Source of the DNA: Cololabis saira | Lineage: Eukaryota > Chordata > Actinopteri > Beloniformes > Belonidae | Length of the DNA stretch: 64,000 nt | Direction of reading: 5' to 3' | Assembly: GCF_033807715.1 (NCBI RefSeq) | Contig: NC_084590.1 | Coordinates: 36,173,505 to 36,237,504 of the forward strand | Part shown: positions 1 to 15,270 of the stretch, piece by piece | Layout of the letters: every line of letters begins with the position of its first letter | How positions within the stretch are numbered: position 1 is the first letter of the stretch | Translations under genes and position numbers: made by a program | Notes under the pieces: generated by a model | What the model saw: the letters and a program-made list of their open reading frames with translations, nothing else | Told to the model about the DNA's origin: nothing | Databases searched by the model: none

Positions 1-1020
1 TATTTTTATTTTTTAGTAGCTTCTCTTTGGATATATCGGGTGGGCTGGTTTTGCTGGGAAGCCCAATGTTTAACTGTATTTTACCCTTGTGTCTTCCTTT
101 AGACATCTGAGGAGAAGGATTAAAGTGATTTGGAATAAAACCATTGTGGAGCACATTTCATTTGTATGGTCAGGATAGGACATCTAGGAGGAATGAGGTC
201 GAGGCAATGGTATGCTTCATATTCCATCAATTGGATATTTAGATAGGTTGCTATGTCATGCATGTCATTTACCAAAGCCACAAGTGCTGTACTTTTGTTA
301 TATGGACAGTCTTTTAACATGCTGTCACGGCATGTGACAGAATTATCGATCCTAAGTCAAGTTCTGTGATACAAGTGTAACGCCTTTGCTGTCGATGTAA
401 AATCAGAATCACTTTGTTGTGAAAACCCCCACTTTAATGTCCTCTATGGTAAAAATGTCTTTTTTATGTAGGGGAGTGTTAGTTTTTGTGCTCAGTGGCT
501 TTTTTTTTTTTCTCTAATTCCTTGATCTGACATAAGTACTCAACGTGGAAAAAATTAGGCCCAAGAATCTTGACATTTTATTCTAACAGTCTGCCTCTGA
601 TTTTCTTCCTGGTATTTCAAGGTTTTGATTGGAGGAGTGGATCCCAATCCTTGGAGCTGGATGGGTGGATCGATTAGGGAAGGGATAGGCAAGGATGGAT
701 GCTCGGAACGGGAGCACATTTCGAGGATTCAAATGAGTTGATTACAGAACTAATTAACAGAAGTCCCAGAGCAACTTTTTTTTTTTTCTCCATTATAGGC
801 CCCCCCGCCTATATTTTTAAAGTTTTTCAGTGATAATGGCTTTATTGTACGAGAAAACGAAACAGACGACCAGGAAGTTGGATCAAAGGATGGAGTCGTA
901 GATGCCTGGTAGGAGGGAAGTTGGGAGGGGGTTTAATCTGGGAGTAGTTTTGACTTATTGTGTTGAATTTCTCTCTTTCTCTTAGCATTTTCAATAAAAG
1001 ACTTAAAAACAAAGGACACT
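1..1020 (+). other. Non-coding DNA, possible 3' end of an upstream gene
   Basis: No gene is recognisable here. A polypyrimidine stretch ending in AG at 101-102 is followed by a very short frame (ACA TCT GAG GAG AAG GAT TAA) that could be the last codons of an upstream + strand gene. AATAAA motifs occur at about 135 and 993, the second followed by a T/GT-rich stretch as in a cleavage site. Synteny in other vertebrates would allow an SR-splicing-factor or similar neighbour, but nothing in the sequence proves it. This is inference with low confidence; plain intergenic DNA is equally possible. Confidence 0.2.
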
Positions 1021-1319
1021 TCAGTTTGTTTTCTTTTATTTCTACCACAAACCCAACTATGACTCCAACCCTGTTAATGTATTTTCTGACAAAGTTGCCA
1101 AAAAGCATTTAAGAGAGCTCCAAATAAGTCAAACTGGATCCATGTCGCAGCTTTACCTATATTAGGAAACGACCACCGTGTGTGTTCAGTTTAGGAAGCG
1201 GCTCGTCCGTCATGACTTTATTTATTTATTAGAAACCTGCCTGGTTGCGTGTGCTGTGAGTGATGCATTGTGGGAGGAAATAAGATGCCGGCAGACAGCA
1301 GCTGGAGGAAAACGCTCCC

Positions 1320-1400
1320 GACACACGCGGATGCTGCGCTGCAGCCAATCAGAGGCCGCGGCGTGAGCAGGGGGCGGGGCCAGCGCAGCAGCACAGGCTC
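1320..1400 (+). promoter_or_regulatory. dynll2: dynll2 core promoter region (CCAAT box and GC box)
   Basis: The block is GC-rich and CpG-containing in otherwise AT-rich DNA. A CCAAT box (AGCCAATCAG, about 1343-1352) and an Sp1-type GC box (GGGGCGGGGC, 1371-1380) lie in the order and spacing expected for a TATA-less housekeeping promoter. It sits 0.9 kb upstream of the dynll2 start codon and directly before a candidate 5' non-coding exon. The exact transcription start cannot be read from sequence. Confidence 0.5.
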
Positions 1401-1534
1401 CAGCCTACCTACATACTTACTGTGTAAATCTTTTAAAAGCAATTAGCCGCAACATCCACTAAACCTTCCCACTTAGTGGGCAACATCCACATTTTTTGAA
1501 AAGGGGTCGTTTCCCAGGCGGCGTGAGAAAAAGG
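1400..1534 (+). other. dynll2: Candidate dynll2 5' non-coding exon
   Basis: Downstream of the GC box the sequence runs into a good splice donor, AAGG|GTAAGT, with GT at 1535-1536. LC8 genes normally have a 5' non-coding first exon joined to a coding exon just upstream of the ATG. The likely acceptor is the CAG ending at 2248 (leaving 16 nt of 5' UTR before the ATG); a second possible acceptor is the T-rich CAG ending at 2180. The exon start is a guess. Confidence 0.4.
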
Positions 1535-1976
1535 GTAAGTTGAAGATATCTTCTGGATAAGATTGATTTACACGGTTTTGTCATATTCGGTTTCGAGTTA
1601 CTATTATGTATATGATGGGTATTTCACTGTCCGCTTTAATGCAATTCGACCCGTGAAACGTGGATTTCATTGGTCCGCGTTGACGTTACTGTTTTCCGAG
1701 GATACAACTAGATGCAGTTTTCTCTCACTCTTTAGATTCGGATGCTTTTCTCCTATAGGGATTTTGCTAAGTAATATAACTCCACCTGTATCAAGTTTCG
1801 CAGCCAATGCATGCAGTGCTAAAGTCATGGTCTTGTGGTAAAAAACATGAGCAGAAAGAGGAGAGCACAAGTTCTGAATGTGCATTTTTTTGCATGCACC
1901 AGGACGACAGACACACTGTGGCGACGAGCTTAATTTTCTAGGTGTGATTGAGGAATTGCGTTGATTCATTTTGGCC

Positions 1977-2125
1977 TTAAGGCTGATTTATGGTTCCGCG
2001 TTACACCAACGCAGTGCCTACGGCGTAGGGTACGCGGCGACGCGCACCGTACGTAGCGCGTCGCCGCGTACGTTACGCCGTAGGCTACGCCGTCGATTTA
2101 ACGCAGAACCATAAATCAGGTTTAA
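1977..2125. mobile_element. Palindromic MITE flanked by TTAA
   Basis: A 149-bp near-perfect inverted repeat. The left arm CTGATTTATGGTTCCGCGTT is matched on the other strand by the right arm AACGCAGAACCATAAATCAG, and the GC-rich centre (CGCGGCGACGCG against CGCGTCGCCGCG) also folds back. TTAA is present at both borders (1977-1980 and 2122-2125), which is the target duplication expected for piggyBac-type insertion, although TTAA alone is weak proof of class. It lies in the probable 5' UTR intron of dynll2, 140 bp before the start codon. Confidence 0.75.
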
Positions 2126-2264
2126 AACCATCGCACACCACGTGCAGTCAGTGACAATGTTTTTTTTTTTTTTTTTTCAGTGAGGTATGTGAGTGAACGC
2201 ACCTCTTGTGTTTTTATCCATTTATTTATGTTTTCATCCCAACATCAGGCATCCTTCCTCAACC

Positions 2265-4370
<2,106 letters not shown>

Positions 4371-5990
4371 TAAATTTTTGATGTGTATCAATGGGTTTTT
4401 CTCCCTGAACATAAATCGGAAATGCACTGGTGGCTGATGTCTCCCATACACTAATAACGACATACCATAATGATGCAAAATCCGCCGTGCGCAGTTGCAT
4501 GGACCTTACACTATTTAATATGTATGTTACAGTAAGTTTACTTTTTGATAGTTGCCATTTGAATGCAACTCAAGTAGTTTTTGTTGATGCAGTTAAATTC
4601 TAGGTTGTAAGAGATTTCAGTGTGGCCCTTGATTGTATAATAAAGGAAAGAAATGTGGTGGTGCATCTGCTTTCCTTCACCAACGGTATTGGCAGAACCT
4701 GAGACTGATTTTTATGGTTAAATCACACCCAGTGCATCAGTTTATGAGGGCATCAGGATTTTAACTTGTGATCATAAAAGCAATGATCTGGAAACGCACA
4801 TGACACACACCTTTTATTGTTTTTCATTTAGATTTAAAAACCTCAACTGGGGGCGGGTGAAACTTTAGCAGCCGCGGTCGGAAAAAGATGTCACAAAAAG
4901 TCGACTCACTTGACACTTTGGAACCAGCACAAACCAGTGCAAATATTTCTAGGGATGTTTAGTTAGTCAGCTGTTAGATTTTCACTGTGAAGGACAATAG
5001 AGCAACTAAAGCTCGCGTACAGAGATCTTAGCCAGTAACGTCCACCTTATAACAGTACAGTAACTGGTTACCAAAACTCAATTACCTAGCTGTCAGTTAT
5101 AATCCTGTGTTACTGCATGTTTGGGGGACCACAATTAACTGCTCTAAGGCGCAAAATAAATATTTTCGAAGGCAAATAATAGGCATTTTTAACTTTCACT
5201 CTTGAGTATGTAGATATTGAGGAAGATGTATTGATGTACTAATGTACGTTGTGTCCCAGTAATTGCTATAAAACAGCATTAGGAAGGTGTTTTATTAGAT
5301 AAACATCCACTGTCAACTCCAGCCAGGCTTCCACTGCTCCTGTGTTTCAGATTGTTGTTGTTTTCTCATGCGGCTTGTGATATTTTAAAGTTGCAGCACC
5401 CTGGCTTGTACTCTTGCATTGTTCTGCCAGAGAAGCAGGAACGACGAAAGCGTTTGAGTTTGGGTTTCTAATAAAACGACAGGTTCATCTCTTTATCTGT
5501 GAAATATCTTAGATTTTCCTTTTGTAACATTAATATGATTAGCCTGAAAGTCAATGCACCAAGTCTGGATTCTCTTGATGCATTCAGTTGGAAGACAGAT
5601 CAGATGGTTTCAATCCACGCAGCTGGATAACACCACACATCTGTTGCTGCGTGGAAAGACTGGGTTTACTGAGTTGTCGTCCCCCCGTATGTCAGGTATG
5701 AGGGAAAACAGAAGTGCAAGTGCGGACGGATATTGTTATTTAGGGACGTCTTCCTAACTTATCAATGTACACTGATTTAGCATTGTTTTCTTCTGGCATG
5801 TATTTCTGCTGTGTACGTGTAGGAGCCGTTCCGATGCTGTTGAATTTGCACAAAACATGTGCCTGTCATTGCTCTGAACTGTAACTGGCTTGATTACAAT
5901 TGCACTTCATTAGAGTTATCCAGTAGTTTGCTACAGAACCAAAACCATATAAACTCAATAAAATAAAAATTAATTGTTGACTTATTATGC
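4371..5990 (+). other. dynll2: dynll2 3' untranslated region with alternative poly(A) signals
   Basis: There is no coding potential after the stop. A proximal AATAAA lies at 4639-4644. Overlapping distal signals lie at 5957-5962 and 5962-5967, followed within 40 nt by a T/GT-rich stretch. Mammalian DYNLL2 has a long 3' UTR, so the distal site is plausible. The end point is inferred, not observed. Confidence 0.4.
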
Positions 5991-8700
5991 TGTGTCCTTA
6001 TTTTGTTTCCCCCCCCCGGTGTGTTGAAACAGAAACCATGTTTGTGATGTTGGACAATTGTGGAAAATGCTCAGTTTCCATAACTGCAAAAGATTTCTGC
6101 TTTGTAACAACAACTTTTGACCATTTCTAAACCTTTTTTCAAAAAAGTTTCATGAGAATATGTGGATACAACTGTTAAATTTGTGACGAATAAAACCTGC
6201 TCTAGTTGAATATGGAAATGACTAGCTAGTTGTAGCTCCCAGCTGTTTCCGCTAACATCAACAAAATTATGACACTTTTACTATCAAAAAGAAAGAAAGT
6301 CCCAGTTACTAGTTGTGAATTATTAATTTCATTGTTTTATTTTTTTAAATGTTCTCAGTACAATTGTCTGTTTTAGAAGGGGCTATCATATGTAGCCAAC
6401 ATTAGCTGCAATGACATAATACCTTTCAGGGTAATTTAGAAAACATTTTGAATAGTTTTTCTTAAGAACGATCGATTCATTTGTCAGGAGATTGTATTGA
6501 CCCTTTTCTCACACCTATGTGCCATTTTCATGATTTTGAAAATGAGGTAATTTTGAAGATTTCACCGTGTCACTGAATGACTCCGCATATTTTCTGTTTT
6601 ATCTGGCACAAATAAACCTTTGAATTTTTGACTTTTTGTTGCACAAAACAAAATAAAGACTTGCAAACTCAAGGTATTAGCATGCAATGGATGTTTTCTT
6701 TCAAGTTTCTGATTTCTCTTCCTTAAATTGATATTAAATATAAGTCTCAGATTTAATCACATTTCCTTTGTTTCTTACTAACTTAGAGAGATCATTTATG
6801 AAAGAGGATCACTTGAACTATGCACACTGTATCCATCATTATATGAATACGATATGTTACCAGACACAACTATGACCTTTAAATTAAAAAAGAAGATCAT
6901 TATGTTTACCTGCAAAAGAAGAATGCATATTAGCTCTTATTTAAATTCTGCCTACAACAGAAACCTTTGAGGGTGAGATGACAGAAACATGAATAACTCA
7001 GAGGGGACGTTTGCTGTCTTCAGTGTTGATATGTTAAAGCTGCAGGGCTCATAGCATGCATGTAGTGTCTAATTTTTGTGTGTTCACTCTGAATAAATGT
7101 CCATACCAACAAGTGTGTCTGATGTACAGTCAGCAACAAGGAGCAAAAACCACGTAACTGTGACATCAGGCGCTGTAGCCTTGTGCTGTTTACCCATATG
7201 GCTCAAACATTTGGCCATGCCTAAGTCATCCTTGTGATGATGCTGTCAGATCATGCAAGATTTCCTCTAAAATACATTCTTGGTAACAACATGTTTAGAA
7301 TCCCATTCACATTTAATATGTTGTCATTTCCTAAAGGGATTTAGTGGTTTCAAAACATTTTCTATTGCTTGACTGAGGTTGACGTATATGAAAAATATTG
7401 TCATTTGCCAATTGGGGTTGTCTGCAGGGAAAACAAAATACAAAGTTGCCTCATGAGAAATAGGGGGTTCAGATATTTTTCAGAAAGCTCCAAACCAGTG
7501 TCTGAAAGTCAGGATGTTTACATCTCTGATACCCTAATTTGGATCACTCTCACTTAATCATTGAAGAAAAGGGCAAATCTAATTGGTCAAGTTGTGAAAT
7601 TGTTATGCTTGTTGAATAATTTAGTTTCTTACTTGCTGAAGTTATGCGTTAAATCGGCTGGTGGCACTCATAAGGTGTGCTCTCAGCGGGCAGTCATTCT
7701 GTTTGATTGATATTTAAAGGTTTGCAGATCTAACTCATGTCTGCAAACAAACAGAACCACAAATAAGCAACACAAAGAAAATAACCACGTAAGGCGTCAG
7801 ATCATGTGACAGTATCAGGGCTGATTTAAAATGTTTGTGTTACAGCTCATTGTAGCCTAACATGCAAGTCCTGTAAAACTGTGATTGCATTGTGAACTAC
7901 AAGAGAGATATCGTTTTTAGAGGTTGTAGAAAGATTTTTTTAAGCTTTGAGTAGTTGGCTTCTCATTAATGAAAAGTTTTTCCAATGTTTCTAACGCGTG
8001 TTGGGTTTTTACTGCCTTTGGATCATATCTGTAGGTTAAAAAAAACAAAATGTGAAGAAACAAGAGCTTGCAGAGTTACTAATGAATAATTTCTACAGTG
8101 ACCGAGGTTGGACTGGATGACATGAGATATTCATTGGGGTTAACTGGAGGACTTTGCTCCTTTGACATTTCTAATTTCTTGATACTTTTGATGCTCAAAG
8201 GTTCAATTTGCAGCTCAGTTTAGTGAGCGGGAAAGCATGAATATGAATAAGGTATCAAAGCTCGGCTGACTCATGGATGTTCTGTAAAATGTTATAAACT
8301 AGTGTCAGTGTGGGCTCATATTTGCAAAGTACTTCAGAAGTCTGTCTGCCTTTCACTGCTGTTTTACGCTGGTGTTTTTCCCTCCATCACCTCCTACCCT
8401 CTCAAAGCTACCTGCATTGTTTTTCATCGCCTCTGGCTGCCTTCACCCATCTTCCCACTCACAGAGCTATAATTTATGGTGAGCACATTCACATGTAGAC
8501 TGAACAGGTGATTGACTGGAGGATGAAATTAACCCCTGCTGTTAAAAATAATAGATACAACCATTTGAAATAAAGCAGTTTTGAACATAAATTGAGTCAT
8601 TTTGATGACAACAATTGCTTAAACTCACAACTGACAACTAAATGAATCACATAGTCTTCTCTGTACTTCTCTGTTTTTCAAGTGGAGATAAAATGTTTTT
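5991..8700. other. Intergenic, no feature recognised
   Basis: AT-rich DNA with short T and A runs. The only open frames are short and without family resemblance. An AATAAA at about 7093 followed by GT-rich DNA could be a still more distal dynll2 poly(A) site, but nothing else supports it. Confidence 0.5.
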
Positions 8701-11700
8701 CTCTGATAACTTCAAGTGGATGGAAATCCACTTAAATCCTACACTGACATTAAGCATTCCCGTCCAAGCTTCCATACAGCCCTAAAAGATCCTGTTATTG
8801 TGACACGCTTTCATCCCTCTGTTCTCAGATGGCTTTGTCCAGCTCCTCGCCGGTTCAACCTGAGAAACATTCAAAAAGCATCAATTGCATGTGATATTCT
8901 GTTGTTTTGGAGCAGGCTTAAAATATCCTCTACTTGTGTTCAATGCGTGGCTCTCATTGAAGCAGTGGATGTGGTTGGTCTCTGCAGATGCCTCATAGAC
9001 TGCGAGATGACCAGTGGGCGGACTTAACACTGAAATAACAAAGAGGCAAATGACTCAGTTTCAAACATCAGGGATGTTGAGAAATAGAAAAGTATACCAC
9101 ATTCGTTTTTTTTTTTTCATTGCGGCAATTTGACATGAGGGACACAGTAACGTGTGTAGGTTGAAGTATGTGGTGTTATTGTTAGAGAAAATCAATTGTG
9201 AGCACACTATTACATGTGAATCTTTTTAATGGAAATACAACCCTCACTTGAGTGACACTTGTTTTGTGGTTGAAAAAAGGCCATCAGAGTGGTTTATTTT
9301 TGCAAGACGAGAGCACAAAATAACACGAGTGTACATGTGATCCCACATTATCAAATGTGTTTATGTGCAATGTTGATGCATGGATGGGGCTTTTAATTAT
9401 ATTCAAACATATAATGCTGCTGTCAGTTTTTCTCATGGGAATAAACAGATTTATACCCCTAAGAACCCATAAATACACATGCCTCAAAGCAGTTGCTGAT
9501 TTCCCTTTCATATATTCACGACCTCTTTAGAAATAATAATAAAGAATAGGAATAAAATCAAAAAAATTATAGATACCCTTGGCACTATATGGGATTTTTT
9601 CACCCATTCTTCATACACAGAATATATTCCTGTGTCATATACCTTAATCTAGCATTACATAATTCTCTGTGAAAAGTGGAATTTATATTTGCTTTGATTT
9701 ATATTTTTACCTTCTAAATACTATCAGATAGATAGATACATAGATAGATACTGTAGAAAGATCATTTTTGTCGTGCGCAATTCCAAATTTTGACCACAAG
9801 AGGGCGTAATTTGTCCTTATGTTAGATCTGTTTACATCTATGCGTCCTTTTTTAAACAATTTAAATAGAGAGCAAAGTCCCATTGTGTCATATAGTAGGT
9901 GCAAAAGGCAAGAAACTATATTTGAAGAAAAAGTGCAGCAGGATAACGTGAAAGAACTGTGATTGCCTTCTATTTGTTTGAAGCTTTTTATCTCATAGTG
10001 TGATTTTGTTGTTTATGTAAACAACAATATTGGTGACTCCGTGGACGATTAAAACAATATAGCTGCTGTAAAGTAAAGCAAAGCTCAGAAGACGTGTATG
10101 TGTTCACCAGCATTCATGTTTTTGCATTTCATATAGACAATACCTATCAATTGAGAATTATTTGCAAGAATGGGTCACAGTAATGTGCAACAATCAGAAA
10201 AACAGACTTTCCATAGTTTAAAGAGAGACCCCCACCAAAAAAACAAAAAAACACCACTAAATTTCTTCCATTTCCATGACTTTACAACTTGAGAGCATTT
10301 CCTCTGGTGAAGGTTGAGAGGGTTGCAGACAATCTGTGCCTTGTCCTTGCATAGAGCACCCAAAGGTGATCTGGTTCATAAATGATTGTGCCCAGTCTGC
10401 TTTGCTGCACCTGAAAGCAGTTTGTTCTAATGGTTTCCCCGGAATGGATAGGAGTCATGAAGGTTTGCATCGCATTGCAGGAAGTTGCTGAAGCAGTCAC
10501 CCCCTGCACAGTTTCACTCAGGTGTAGTATCGCTCATATGCCATTACGCTCATTAACAGAGCCATTCTGAAGATGAGAAAGCTGGACCTCAGTGGGAAGG
10601 AATTTTATAATGACTGCAGGCACAACAGTGTACACATTAAGTCAATAAGACTGCTCAAACATGAGAATCGAAAGCATCAGAGAAAAAAAAAAAATCCAAT
10701 ACAGATGCATCAAACTTAGATAGCACATTGGTCTGTATATGTATACGCACACAACAAAAATATGCAAACAAAATACACAACATTCAGTTTTAAAGTGATT
10801 TAAAATCTTGACAAACATCCTGCATGACTAAGTAAGAAGCGGGTTAAAGGTTGGAATGGCAGCCTTTCATGGACCGCAACATTTTTATTACTTTGTCGGC
10901 TCAGATACAGCTGGCAACACCAAGAAGAAGTTTTGTCCTGGTAACACCAAATGTCATACTTAAAATCCACATAAAAAAGGGTGAGTACATATTCAGACAT
11001 TTTGGAGTACTATGAGTAAGGAGTTACCAGACATTCAGTAAGAAAACCTGGTTTCTACAGCCCTAAAGTCAACAGTCTTACCACAGCCTATCTTATCTCA
11101 GCCAAACCCTTTATGGACCATCACCTTGTAATCCTCTCCTTTACTGCCCTTGCTGTGCGCTGCTGTCAAGGATACGGTAATCAACTTATCATGAAGACAT
11201 GATTTATAAAAGTTGTATCCAATGAGGGCCTCTCAGTCATTCAAATCTTTTGGCATCTTCCAAAGAAGGATATAAATCTCATTTCAGAGCAGCTACTATG
11301 AGGAAATAATGACACAATTCAGTGCATGGATTTCCGTCATTTAGTAGAGTATCTTTGTCTTTGCCACAATTATTTGAAGACTTTCCAACTTGTTCCCATC
11401 CCCGTCTTTAACTTGAATAAGCAAGGGGGAGAATGCTTTGTTTCTTTACTTTCTTGCCTTATCTCAGATCATATCCCTGCACTGAAAGCATGTGATGTTG
11501 GGCAATGGGGCAATAAAGCCGTGCAACTCTTTATGAGAGGGACTGTGAAACTGCGGCATCATTGACTGAACCCCCAGGCACCCAGACCAAGCTTGAAGGG
11601 CGACTACCCACTGAGGGACATTCATGCACCAGAGCAGAGAACGTCAAACTGTGGGAATGGTCCTGTTAATTTGACAGAGGCTAAGTGAAAAAGTGACATT

Positions 11701-11935
11701 TGAAAGTCTTTTAGAAGATGTCAATGCAGTGCTGAATACTTTAACCACTGGGACTGTCACAGAGACCATTTAAAATAAAATGTAGGGGGGTGACTTTCTT
11801 TTATGCCTCAACAGATAGGATTATATTTACCTCAAATTTAAGCAGAATTAGCGGCATAGTCTTATGATTGAATGACTATCTTCCTGTTAACTATAGCCAT
11901 AACTCACATAAGCTCTCACCAACTTTAGCCTCTTA
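8701..11935. other. Intergenic with weak exon-like stretches and a GATA microsatellite
   Basis: Contains an acceptor-like site (TTCATCCCTCTGTTCTCAG at about 8812-8830) followed by a 21-codon open stretch, a short (GATA)n tract at about 9725-9750, and a moderately GC-rich block at 10270-10510 open in one minus-strand frame. No protein family is recognised and no donor-acceptor chain can be built, so no gene is called. Confidence 0.4.
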
Positions 11936-11939
11936 TGAT

Positions 11940-12160
11940 TTAAGGATTCAAGGTGTTTTATTGTCACAGCAGCACACTTTAACATGAGTCATAGCCCATT
12001 CGAAGGACAATTATATCACTAAAACAATAAACTTAAAAAAAGTAAAATTCTAAAAAGGCAATACTAACATAATACAGGACTATAAACATTAAGATAAGAT
12101 TAAATAAGAGGAAATATGAATTTGGTGTGCTAAATACATGTGTGCAAAAAGCAGATGAGG
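11940..12160. repeat. Probable interspersed repeat, LINE 3'-end type
   Basis: The segment AAGGATTCAAGGTGTTTTAT TGTCAC and the A-rich, stop-rich sequence after it resemble tails of fish non-LTR elements that end with a FLINT-like TTTATTGTCAC phrase. No coding remnant confirms it. Confidence 0.3.
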
Positions 12161-12734
12161 TACATTGGCTACATGGCATTCATAGTGAGAGGTCTACAGA
12201 GCCTTACCAGACTTCAGCAGTCAGCAGCTTCTGGAAACGTTGTTCTGAACTATGAATGGGCCCCTGATAGAGAATAATCATTATTATTGTAAGGATATCA
12301 TGGATTATTGTGCTGGTAATAGTACTAAAAGACTCCTGATACTGGTTTTGGGTTGGCCTGGAAGGGTTCGGAGGGAAAGTTTGGGAAACCTTACCGGAGC
12401 AGCCTGTTTGAAGCCTGTTGGCCAGGTCTAACCAGAAGATGCTGGACCATCTCTGGCTCACTGGTAGCACCTCATGTAGCAGCTGAGTCACCCCCTCCAT
12501 TTAAAGCCAAGCTAAAATATTTAACTTGAAATGATTGAGCTTTGGCATGTTCCAGCTGGCTTATAGACCTGATCCTTCACCAGTCTGCCCATTTTTGGAT
12601 TAATTGGGGTTGAGTGGCATCAGTTCTTACCAACATGACAGTGTGCAGTAAGATGACACACAGCTATGGGTGAGACGTCACAGGGGGGCTTGTCCAGGTC
12701 TTATCTTACAATCTATGATACTTGCACTTCAGCA

Positions 12735-14640
12735 GCGATCAAGATTAAGACCACGTGCTAAGAAGTACCACCAACTACCTGAGACATTGGAATCCAAACA
12801 AAGACTCACAACTTTGGCTACATGACTGAGAAGGTACACAACCGAACGGTAAGCTAGGAGAATAAACAAGATGTTCTCCACTGAGCCATCCAAACTGTAC
12901 TTACAGCAGGAGGGTAATAATAGCATGAGAATTGATCGATCCAAGGCTAAACACTACTGGACAAAACTATGGGAGATCATCATCATTCCATCCAAGAAAG
13001 GGTATCAAGTAGGAGATGGGCAGCACCAAGAGATAATATAGTACACATCTACTGGCTGAAGAAACTAACCTCACTCCATCAGAGCCTCGCAGCACAAATG
13101 AATCAGCTGCTAATGGAGGGGACCAACATAAAGGGGACAACTCAAAGCCACTTCCACAAGTCACCGTCAAGTGTGATATATACCAGGGACATCCTTTGTC
13201 CCCACTGCTGTTCTGCATAGGCCTTAACCCTCTCAGCCAGTTAATTGTGTGGCTACGGATAACAATTCTGAAGTGGAGCAATCACAAGTCACCTACTCTG
13301 CATGGTTGGCATCAAACTTTATGCCACAGAGACATTTGGTCACTGACTCACCTCACCAGTTTATACATCAGTAAATGTGTGCAAATGTTATCAAAAGAAG
13401 ATCCATATGAACATAGGCGAGAGGATTGAACTATCAGAAGACATATCTGTGGTTCAGGACAGCAACAAATACCTGGGGATTCTGTAAGCAAATGGCAACT
13501 ATGAGGAGGCTGTGAGGAAGTGAGACGCAGCCAAGTATGTAAAACAATAAGACAGATCCTGCAGAATCATTTGAATGGAAAGAACAAAGTCAAGGCCATC
13601 AAGACATATACCCTGCCAGTGATCAGGTGGTATAGTAGCCTAGCCGCAGGAAGAAAATGGAAGCCACTAATATCAGGACAAGAAAGTTCCTCACGATGCA
13701 CCAAGTCCAACACCATGAGACTGTACACGAAGCAGAAGGAGGGAGGCCGCGAACTAGTGAGCCTCCAAGCCACAATCCAAGATGAAACAACAAAGATCCA
13801 GAAATACAGACAGAAGATGGCTCCCGATAACGCTGCTGAATGTCTCAGGGAGCAGGAATCCAATGAGAAGGAGAAGAGGTGGAGGAGGAACCATCATGGA
13901 CAAAGAAGCCAATGCATGGCATTTATCATTGACAGATCGAAGAAGAAGCTGAGGTTAGAAGACCAACCCGTGGCTGGAAGAGGTTCCTCTGAAGGACAAC
14001 ACAGAGACATTCATCGTAACAGTACAAGAACATGCCTTGAGCAAAAGAGTGGTAGAGCCCAGGGTCTCTCACACCTGACAAGACCGCAGCTGCAAACTGT
14101 GTAAATATGACCCTGAGAAACAATACTGGAATGTAAGATGCCGGCAGGTAACCCGTACATGGAACGCCACAACCAAGTCAATTACATAATGCAAAGGAAC
14201 ATCGCTACTGGGTATTGGTTCAAAGTCCCAAAGACAAGTTTGGAGATACCTACGAGAGGGGTGGAAAATGGAACAGCAAAGATCTTGTGGGGCTTCCCAA
14301 TCCAAACTGATAAACTGGTAATGGCTAACCAACTGGATATTACAGTGGTTGACAAACTCCAGAAGAAAGAATTAATGATAGATGAAGGAAACCCAAGCGA
14401 CTGCAATATCAAGAAAAAGGTTGAACGGTTGAAGGAAGGGATAGAAAAGATGTGGAGGGTGAGTTCTGCATGGTGCCAGTGGTAGTTGGGGCACTCAGAA
14501 CTATGACCTCCAAGCTGAGAGAAGGGCTCTGGCAGATCTGGGAACATCAGTAGAAATCAGAAGTGCACAGTCCTAAGAACAGCAGAAATACCAGGAAGAA
14601 CCCTCAAGCTTTCAGACCTCTGGTAGAGGACCTGACCTTG
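12735..14640 (+). mobile_element. Decayed non-LTR retrotransposon with restriction-like endonuclease (R2/R4-like)
   Basis: Pieces of one ORF in shifting frames. First, a pre-RT stretch (about 12750-12960). Second, RT motif YQGHPLSPLLFCIGLNPLSQ at about 13180-13240. Third, a thumb/C-terminal part around 13560-13830 (GRELVSLQATIQDETTKIQ). Fourth, a CCHC-like knuckle after a frameshift (SCKLCKYDPEKQYWNVRC, about 14085-14135). Fifth, the region MERHNQVNYI and KILWGFPIQTDKLVMAN at 14160-14320. The last is the C-terminal restriction-like endonuclease domain of site-biased non-LTR elements of the R2/R4/NeSL group. Its PD motif is LD here (ANQLDITVVD), so it is dead. There are several stops and frameshifts and no 5' end; sequence from about 12200 may also belong to it. 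Clade assignment within the group is uncertain. Confidence 0.8.
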
Positions 14641-15258
<618 letters not shown>

Positions 15259-15270
15259 TGTGTTTGTGTG

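Noticed and set aside
2193..2264. N-terminal extension of dynll2 by 24 residues
   Set aside because: LC8 proteins are 89 aa with an invariant start; the extension includes the likely splice acceptor region.
10175..10509. Cys-rich open frames on the minus strand near 10.3 kb
   Set aside because: Frames change and stop within the block, no domain is recognised and no clean splice chain exists; left as unassigned.
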